6,164 nucleotides of DNA from Quadrisphaera sp. (GTDB lineage: Bacteria; Actinomycetota; Actinomycetes; Actinomycetales; Quadrisphaeraceae), in assembly GCA_029258695.1 (NCBI GenBank), contig JARIBR010000161.1:1-6164 (forward strand). The letters are read 5' to 3'. The notes below the pieces were generated by a model that was not told the DNA's origin, did no database searches, and was given only the letters and a program-made list of their open reading frames with translations. The position numbers were made by a program, and so were the translations under genes. This document shows, in pieces, positions 1-6,164 of the stretch. Every line of letters begins with the position of its first letter. The first letter of the stretch is position 1.

Positions 1-2
1 CG

Positions 3-404
3 GTGTGCCGGCACTGGACCGCCCGCGTGGTCTTCTCCGTCCCCGACCAGCTCAGCCCCTACTCCCAGTACACCGACACCCCGTCGGGCACGTACTGGTG
101 CACCTCGCGCACCCAGGCCGCCGAGGGCGTCGAGCACTCCATCAGCGTCGGCGTCCCGTTCGCGCACGTGAGGTGGTTCCGCGGCCGTGAGACCCCCGAG
201 CGCAGCACCTCCCGGTGCCCCGACCCGTCGTGCTGCCGCTCCCCCTCCCCGGCGCTCGCGAGACGGTGGGCCGGGGCCTCGGCGGCGACCGCCCGCACGC
301 CGTCCTCGCTGCTCGCCACCGCCCCGGTGGACTTCCGCTCCGGCGTCGACACCGCCGCGGTCTACGAGTTCCTCGAGGAGAACGCCCCGGCTCAGGAGGG
401 GTAG
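3..404 (+). CDS. 3' part of an unrecognised protein-coding gene
   Basis: I do not recognise this protein. The frame is open at the left edge, so the real start probably lies outside the window; the GTG at base 3 is only the first possible start inside it. Coding is supported in the first 62 codons: third positions are almost all G or C while second positions are mixed, as expected for a high-GC gene. That part is rich in Ser, Thr, Tyr and Trp (for example [16 protein letters not shown]), which would suit a beta-rich or secreted domain, but this is only an impression. The middle, about residues 63-107, is an odd Ser/Pro/Arg/Cys-rich stretch whose codon composition does not fit this frame, so frameshifts are possible. 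The last 25 or so residues ([19 protein letters not shown], then APAQEG) look normal again. It ends in TAG at 402-404, overlapping the end of nadD on the other strand by 13 bases. Confidence 0.5.
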   Translation: MCRHWTARVVFSVPDQLSPYSQYTDTPSGTYWCTSRTQAAEGVEHSISVGVPFAHVRWFRGRETPERSTSRCPDPSCCRSPSPALARRWAGASAATARTPSSLLATAPVDFRSGVDTAAVYEFLEENAPAQEG

Positions 405-1000
405 AGCGGGTACTGCTCCCCGCCGCGATACAGCCGGTGCTTGTCGATGTAGCGCACCACGCCGTCGGGGACGAGGTACCAGACCGGGCGGCCCTGCGCC
501 ACGCGGTCGCGCACCTCCGTCGACGAGATCGCCAGCGCGGGCACCTCGAGGAGGTGGAGGTGGGCGAGCAGGTGCTCCGGCAGGTGGTCCACGTCGAGGT
601 CGTGCTCGGGGCGGGTGACGCCGACGAGCTCGGCGAGGCTGAAGGCCCGGTCGGCGTCCTTCCAGGTGATGATCGCGGCCAGGGCGTCGGCGCCGGTGAT
701 GAAGAACAGCTGCGCGCCCGGCTCGAGCGCGGCGATGTCGGAGAGGGTGTCCACGGTGTACGTCGGGCCCCCGCGGTCGATGTCGACCCGGCTCACCGTG
801 AACTGCGGGTTGGCGGCGGTGGCGATGACCGTCATGAGGTAGCGGTGCTCCGCGGGGGTCACCGCGCGGTCGGCCTTCTGCCACGGGAGGTTGGTGGGCA
901 CGAAGACCACCTCGTCGAGCTCGAACCGCGACGCGACCTCGCTGGCCGCGACGAGGTGCCCGTGGTGGACGGGGTCGAACGTGCCACCCATGACGCCCAC
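392..1000 (-). CDS. nadD: Nicotinate-nucleotide adenylyltransferase (NadD)
   Basis: Cytoplasmic enzyme that joins nicotinate mononucleotide to AMP from ATP, giving nicotinate adenine dinucleotide, the step before NAD synthetase. With the GTG at 998-1000 it is 202 residues, a usual family length. Seen in the sequence: the nucleotidyltransferase signature [11 protein letters not shown] at residues 5-15, [12 protein letters not shown] at 102-113, the second nucleotide-binding motif ISSTEVR at 158-164, and the C-terminal [18 protein letters not shown] typical of actinobacterial NadD. The start is uncertain. The GTG gives [10 protein letters not shown]; an ATG three codons later (989-991) is also possible. 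Neither has a clear ribosome binding site, and the frame stays open and GC3-rich upstream to a CTG at 1097-1099 that touches the stop codon of the preceding gene, so a longer N-terminus is possible. It is the last gene of the minus-strand block, 95 bases after the small membrane protein gene. Confidence 0.93.
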   Translation of the reverse strand: MGVMGGTFDPVHHGHLVAASEVASRFELDEVVFVPTNLPWQKADRAVTPAEHRYLMTVIATAANPQFTVSRVDIDRGGPTYTVDTLSDIAALEPGAQLFFITGADALAAIITWKDADRAFSLAELVGVTRPEHDLDVDHLPEHLLAHLHLLEVPALAISSTEVRDRVAQGRPVWYLVPDGVVRYIDKHRLYRGGEQYPLYPS

Positions 1001-1095
1001 CCGGCGGGGGCGGTCGGCGGCGGGCGCGACCTCGGGCGGCTCGGACGGCTCCGTCGGCGCGGGGACGGAGCGCGCGGGGCGCCCGGCGTCGGCGC

Positions 1096-1272
1096 TCAGT
1101 GCCGCTTGCCCTGGCTGCGGAACGCGAGCGTCACGAGGAACAGCGCGAGGAAGGTCCCGGCGAAGATCAGCGCCCAGCCGATCGGCAGGATCTCGACGCT
1201 CTGGGTGAAGCCGGCCTCTTCCGCCGACTCCTCGGTGGTGAGGAGGACGGCGAGGGTGAGCAGCGCTGACAT
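1096..1272 (-). CDS. Small single-pass membrane protein, function unknown
   Basis: A 58-residue protein whose function I do not recognise. It starts with ATG at 1270-1272 and ends with TGA at 1096-1098; a GTG six codons earlier (1288-1290) is an alternative start. Neither start has a convincing ribosome binding site. The first dozen residues ([12 protein letters not shown]) are hydrophobic but lack positive charges. An acidic stretch follows (EESAEEAG, about 15-22), then one clear membrane segment at about residues 29-51 ([20 protein letters not shown] and on), ending in the basic tail FRSQGKRH. The positive-inside rule suggests the tail is cytoplasmic. My recollection, not checked, is that other actinobacteria carry a small membrane protein with a similar FR...KH end between proA and nadD. 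Position and composition support a real gene: third positions in this frame are G/C-rich and the hydrophobic pattern is coherent. Confidence 0.75.
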   Translation of the reverse strand: MSALLTLAVLLTTEESAEEAGFTQSVEILPIGWALIFAGTFLALFLVTLAFRSQGKRH

Positions 1273-1302
1273 GGCGACATCGTGGCACACGACGGCGCGC
1301 CG

Positions 1303-1320
1303 GCGCGCTCGCGAGCGCGC
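1303..1320. repeat. 18-bp perfect palindrome between proA and the small membrane gene
   Basis: The sequence gcgcgctcgcgagcgcgc is its own reverse complement, centred on tcgcga. It lies 33 bases after the proA stop codon and 31 bases before the ATG of the small membrane protein, in an 80-base gap that holds no gene. An adjoining 8-bp palindrome (ggcgcgcc, 1294-1301) adds further pairing options. It could be a terminator or mRNA-end hairpin lacking a U-tract, or a binding site for a dimeric regulator. No T-run follows on the minus strand. In such GC-rich DNA some short palindromes arise by chance, so function is unproven. Confidence 0.5.
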
Positions 1321-1352
1321 GCTACCACGGCGGGACGGCGGAGGGTGCCCGC

Positions 1353-2669
1353 TCAGCCGCGCACGTGCCCGTCGCCGCGCACGAGCCAGCGCGTGGTCGT
1401 CAGCTCGTCGAGGCCCATCGGCCCCCGCGCGTGGAGCTTCTGCGTGGAGATGCCCACCTCGGCGCCGAGGCCCAGCTCCCCGCCGTCGGTGAAGCGCGTG
1501 GAGGCGTTGACCATGACCGCGGCCGAGCCGGTGCCGGCGACGAACGCGTCGGCGGCCCGGGTGTCCGTGGTGACGATCGCCTCGGTGTGCCCGGAGGTGT
1601 ACCGCTCGATGTGCTCCAGCGCCGCCGCCAGGCTCGGCACGACGCCCAGCGCGACCTCCAGGGCGTTGAACTCCGTGGCGTAGGCGGCCGGCGTCACCGG
1701 CGTCACCGCGGCGGACGACCCGGAGGCGCGCGCGGCGTCGTCGCCGTGGACGACCACGCCCGCGCCGCCCAGCGCGCCCAGCAGCCGCGGGAGGAAGGCG
1801 TCGGCAACGTCGGCGTGGACGAGGATCGTCTCGGCGGCGTTGCAGACGCTGGGCCGGGAGACCTTCGCGTCGAGGCAGATGGCCAGCGCCTCGTCGAGGT
1901 CGGCGCTGGCGTCGACGTAGACGTGGCAGTTGCCGACGCCCGTCTCGACCGTGGGCACCGTCGCCTCGGCGATGACGCGGGAGATCAGCCCTGCGCCGCC
2001 ACGCGGGATGACGAGGTCGACGAGCCCGCGGGCGGTGAGCAGGACGCCCACGCCCTCGCGGCCGGCGGCGTCGATCCCCACCACCGCGTCGGCGGGCAAC
2101 CCCACGGAGGCCAGCGCGCGGGCGATCACGGCGATCAGCGCGGTGTTGGACCCCTGCGCCGCGCTCCCCCCGCGCAGCACCGCGGCGTTGCCGGACTTCA
2201 GGGCCAGCGCGGCGGCGTCGACGGTGACGTTCGGGCGGGCCTCGTAGACGATGCCCAGCACCCCGAGCGGCACCTGCACCTGCGTGACGCGCAGGCCGTT
2301 GGGCAGGGTCGAGCCGCGCCGCACGCGGCCCACCGGGTCGGGCAGCGCGGCGAGCGCGCGCACCGCCTGAGCGATGGCTTCGATGCGCGGGGCGTCCAGC
2401 GCGAGGCGGTCGAGCATCCCGGCGGCCATCCCCGACGCCCGCCCGCGGTCGAGGTCCGCGGCGTTGGCGGCCACGAGCTCGTCGGTGGCGGCCACGAGGG
2501 CGTCGGCCACGGCGTGCAGGCCGGCGTCGCGCACCGCGCGCGTGGCACCGGCGAGGTCCTTCGACGCCGAGCGCGCTCGTGCCAGGGCGTCGAGCACGAG
2601 CGTGCGGGCGCCGGGGCCGGAGGGGGCCTCGACGGCGGCGGGGTCCATGGCGGGAAGCGTGGTCGTCAC
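1353..2669 (-). CDS. proA: Gamma-glutamyl phosphate reductase (ProA)
   Basis: Second enzyme of proline synthesis: it reduces gamma-glutamyl phosphate with NADPH to glutamate-5-semialdehyde, taking over the unstable product of ProB. The protein is full length at 438 residues, about 20 longer than many relatives because of an N-terminal extension. Recognisable blocks are VYEARPNVTVDAAALALKSG at about 141-160, VDLVIPRGG at 217-225, GVGNCHVYVD at 244-253, SRPSVCNAAET at 271-281 with the catalytic Cys at 276, and the C-terminal NASTRFTDGG...GISTQKLHARGPMGL at about 388-420. One small oddity is GSA at 381-383 where the family usually has DSA. The GTG at 2667-2669 was chosen because it lies close behind proB (28 bases) and leaves the whole family domain intact. 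An ATG at 2646-2648 is the alternative. Neither has a clear ribosome binding site, so translation may be coupled to proB. Confidence 0.96.
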   Translation of the reverse strand: MTTTLPAMDPAAVEAPSGPGARTLVLDALARARSASKDLAGATRAVRDAGLHAVADALVAATDELVAANAADLDRGRASGMAAGMLDRLALDAPRIEAIAQAVRALAALPDPVGRVRRGSTLPNGLRVTQVQVPLGVLGIVYEARPNVTVDAAALALKSGNAAVLRGGSAAQGSNTALIAVIARALASVGLPADAVVGIDAAGREGVGVLLTARGLVDLVIPRGGAGLISRVIAEATVPTVETGVGNCHVYVDASADLDEALAICLDAKVSRPSVCNAAETILVHADVADAFLPRLLGALGGAGVVVHGDDAARASGSSAAVTPVTPAAYATEFNALEVALGVVPSLAAALEHIERYTSGHTEAIVTTDTRAADAFVAGTGSAAVMVNASTRFTDGGELGLGAEVGISTQKLHARGPMGLDELTTTRWLVRGDGHVRG

Positions 2670-2697
2670 GACGCCAGGGTAGGCGCGGCGGGCCGGC

Positions 2698-5578
<2,881 letters not shown>

Positions 5579-5618
5579 TCACCCGCGCTGCGGGCCGTGG
5601 TCCGCGCCGCGCACGGAG

Positions 5619-5649
5619 CGGCCCCGCCGACCGGAGGTCGACGGGGCCG
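5619..5649 (-). terminator. Strong hairpin in the rpmA-obgE spacer, possible terminator or attenuator
   Basis: In the minus-strand transcript the arms at 5636-5649 and 5619-5632 form a continuous 14-bp stem (one pair is G-U) closed by a 3-base loop. It begins 22 bases after the rpmA stop codon and ends about 103 bases before the obgE start. No U-run follows, as is common in high-GC actinobacteria, so it could be a terminator, a partial attenuator lowering obgE relative to the ribosomal proteins, or an mRNA-stabilising 3' end. In the rest of the spacer (5516-5618) I see only the obgE ribosome binding site and no clear promoter. Confidence 0.6.
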
Positions 5650-5671
5650 TCTCGTACGGGCGCGGTGACGC

Positions 5672-5956
5672 TCAGGAGACGGGGGCCGCCTCGGCGAGCT
5701 CCGGCGCCGGGGCGGCGACGTTGATGACGCGACGACCCCGGGTGGTGCCGAACTCCACGGCGCCGGGGACGAGGGCGAACAGGGTGTCGTCCTTGCCTCG
5801 TCCCACGCCCGCACCGGGGTGGAAGTGGGTGCCGCGCTGGCGGACGATGATCTCGCCGGCCTTGACGACCTGGCCGCCGCAGCGCTTGACGCCCAGACGC
5901 GGGGCGTTCGAGTCGCGACCGGTGCGCGAGGAGCTCGCGCCCTTCTTGTGAGCCAT
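5672..5956 (-). CDS. rpmA: 50S ribosomal protein L27 (bL27)
   Basis: Structural protein of the large ribosomal subunit whose N-terminal arm reaches the peptidyl-transferase centre. It is 94 residues with the family core in order: [18 protein letters not shown] at 1-18, RLGVKR at 20-25, then [20 protein letters not shown] at about 33-52, GKDDTLFAL at 54-62 and [10 protein letters not shown] at 67-76. The tail [14 protein letters not shown] is slightly longer than in minimal homologues. It starts directly at MAHKK, so it has none of the N-terminal extension that is cleaved off in Firmicutes L27. Residue 26 is Cys where Phe or Tyr is usual. The ATG at 5954-5956 is supported by GGAAGG on the minus strand (5964-5969) with a 7-base spacer. 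It lies 92 bases after rplU, and the usual rplU-rpmA pairing implies one transcript. Confidence 0.97.
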   Translation of the reverse strand: MAHKKGASSSRTGRDSNAPRLGVKRCGGQVVKAGEIIVRQRGTHFHPGAGVGRGKDDTLFALVPGAVEFGTTRGRRVINVAAPAPELAEAAPVS

Positions 5957-5963
5957 CGAGGTG

Positions 5964-5969
5964 CCTTCC
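5964..5969 (-). promoter_or_regulatory. Ribosome binding site of rpmA
   Basis: Read on the minus strand this is GGAAGG, 7 bases before the rpmA ATG. It is a good purine-rich Shine-Dalgarno match and confirms the MAHKK start. Confidence 0.75.
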
Positions 5970-5970
5970 G

Positions 5971-6033
5971 TGAGGACTGGTGCTGCGCCGCGGGGCGCGA
6001 TGAGGACGGTGGTGGGAACGCGGTGCTGCGCCG
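5971..6033. repeat. Imperfect direct repeat in the rplU-rpmA spacer
   Basis: Two blocks recur in the same order within this 92-base spacer. On the plus strand tgaggac occurs at 5971-5977 and 6001-6007, and ggtgctgcgccg (12 bases) occurs at 5979-5990 and 6022-6033. The second copy has about 13 extra bases between its blocks. This looks like a small tandem duplication of leader sequence followed by drift, and it could matter for RNA folding or protein binding ahead of rpmA. I see no promoter in the spacer. Confidence 0.55.
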
Positions 6034-6048
6034 CCCGACCGGGGGTCG

Positions 6049-6164
6049 TCAGCCGATCGAGGTGACGCGCAGGCGCGTCAGCTTCGAGCGGTGGCCCTGG
6101 CGGCGGCGGTAGCCGGTCTTGTTCTTGAACTTCATGATGGTGATCTTCGGGCCCTTGTCGTCCC
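6049..6164 (-). CDS. rplU: 50S ribosomal protein L21 (bL21), C-terminal part
   Basis: Only the last 37 residues are in the window; the 5' part lies beyond the right edge. They read [20 protein letters not shown] followed by [17 protein letters not shown] and TGA at 6049-6051. The Lys/Arg-rich [15 protein letters not shown] segment and the final LTRLRVTSI are hallmarks of the L21 C-terminus, which binds 23S rRNA in the large subunit. The gene is first in the visible block and is followed by rpmA, the near-universal bacterial order. These transcripts are often autoregulated through a leader before rplU, but that region is outside the window. Confidence 0.95.
   Translation of the reverse strand, partial: DDKGPKITIMKFKNKTGYRRRQGHRSKLTRLRVTSIG

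Noticed and set aside
59..352. Minus-strand open frame of 97 codons that could be rsfS following nadD
   Set aside because: The translation shows none of the RsfS family sequence I would expect, and codon composition favours the plus strand in this region.
1294..1301. Palindrome ggcgcgcc next to the 18-bp palindrome
   Set aside because: An 8-bp all-GC palindrome is common by chance at this GC content, so I mention it only as context.
215..1492. A plus-strand open frame of 425 codons across nadD and the small membrane gene
   Set aside because: It is Gly/Arg/Val-rich low-complexity translation opposite a clear NadD. Long antisense frames are expected in DNA this GC-rich because stop codons are rare.
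6063..6080. Inverted repeat with 8-base arms (tgacgcgc and gcgcgtca) near the end of rplU
   Set aside because: It lies wholly inside conserved L21 codons for LTRLRVT, with a loop of only 2 bases. Amino-acid and GC3 constraints explain it better than a separate signal.

Overview
This is a very GC-rich window (codon third positions are nearly all G or C) from what looks like an actinobacterial (Actinomycetota) chromosome. The evidence is the gene order, the frequent GTG starts, and the close match of NadD, L21/L27 and Obg to actinobacterial family consensus. I cannot name a genus from the sequence.

Layout. Almost everything is one co-directional block on the minus strand, read from right to left: the end of rplU (ribosomal protein L21, cut by the window edge), rpmA (L27), a 156-base spacer with a strong hairpin, obgE (ribosome-associated GTPase), proB overlapping obgE by 11 bases, proA 28 bases further on, a spacer with an 18-bp perfect palindrome, a 58-residue single-pass membrane protein of unknown function, and nadD. 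At the left edge the 3' part of an unrecognised plus-strand gene runs head-on into nadD, and the two reading frames overlap tail-to-tail by 13 bases. I see no tRNA, rRNA, CRISPR array or insertion sequence.

How the genes fit together. rplU and rpmA supply two proteins of the 50S subunit, and ObgE is a GTPase that acts in assembly of that subunit. proB and proA are the first two enzymes of proline synthesis from glutamate. nadD makes the dinucleotide precursor of NAD. This rplU-rpmA-obgE-proB-proA-nadD order is a familiar actinobacterial housekeeping cluster.

I found no new defence or metabolic system. The points most worth checking are an abnormal stretch of codon composition in the left-edge plus-strand gene (possible paired frameshifts), the small membrane protein between proA and nadD, the unresolved nadD start, and the rpmA-obgE hairpin.
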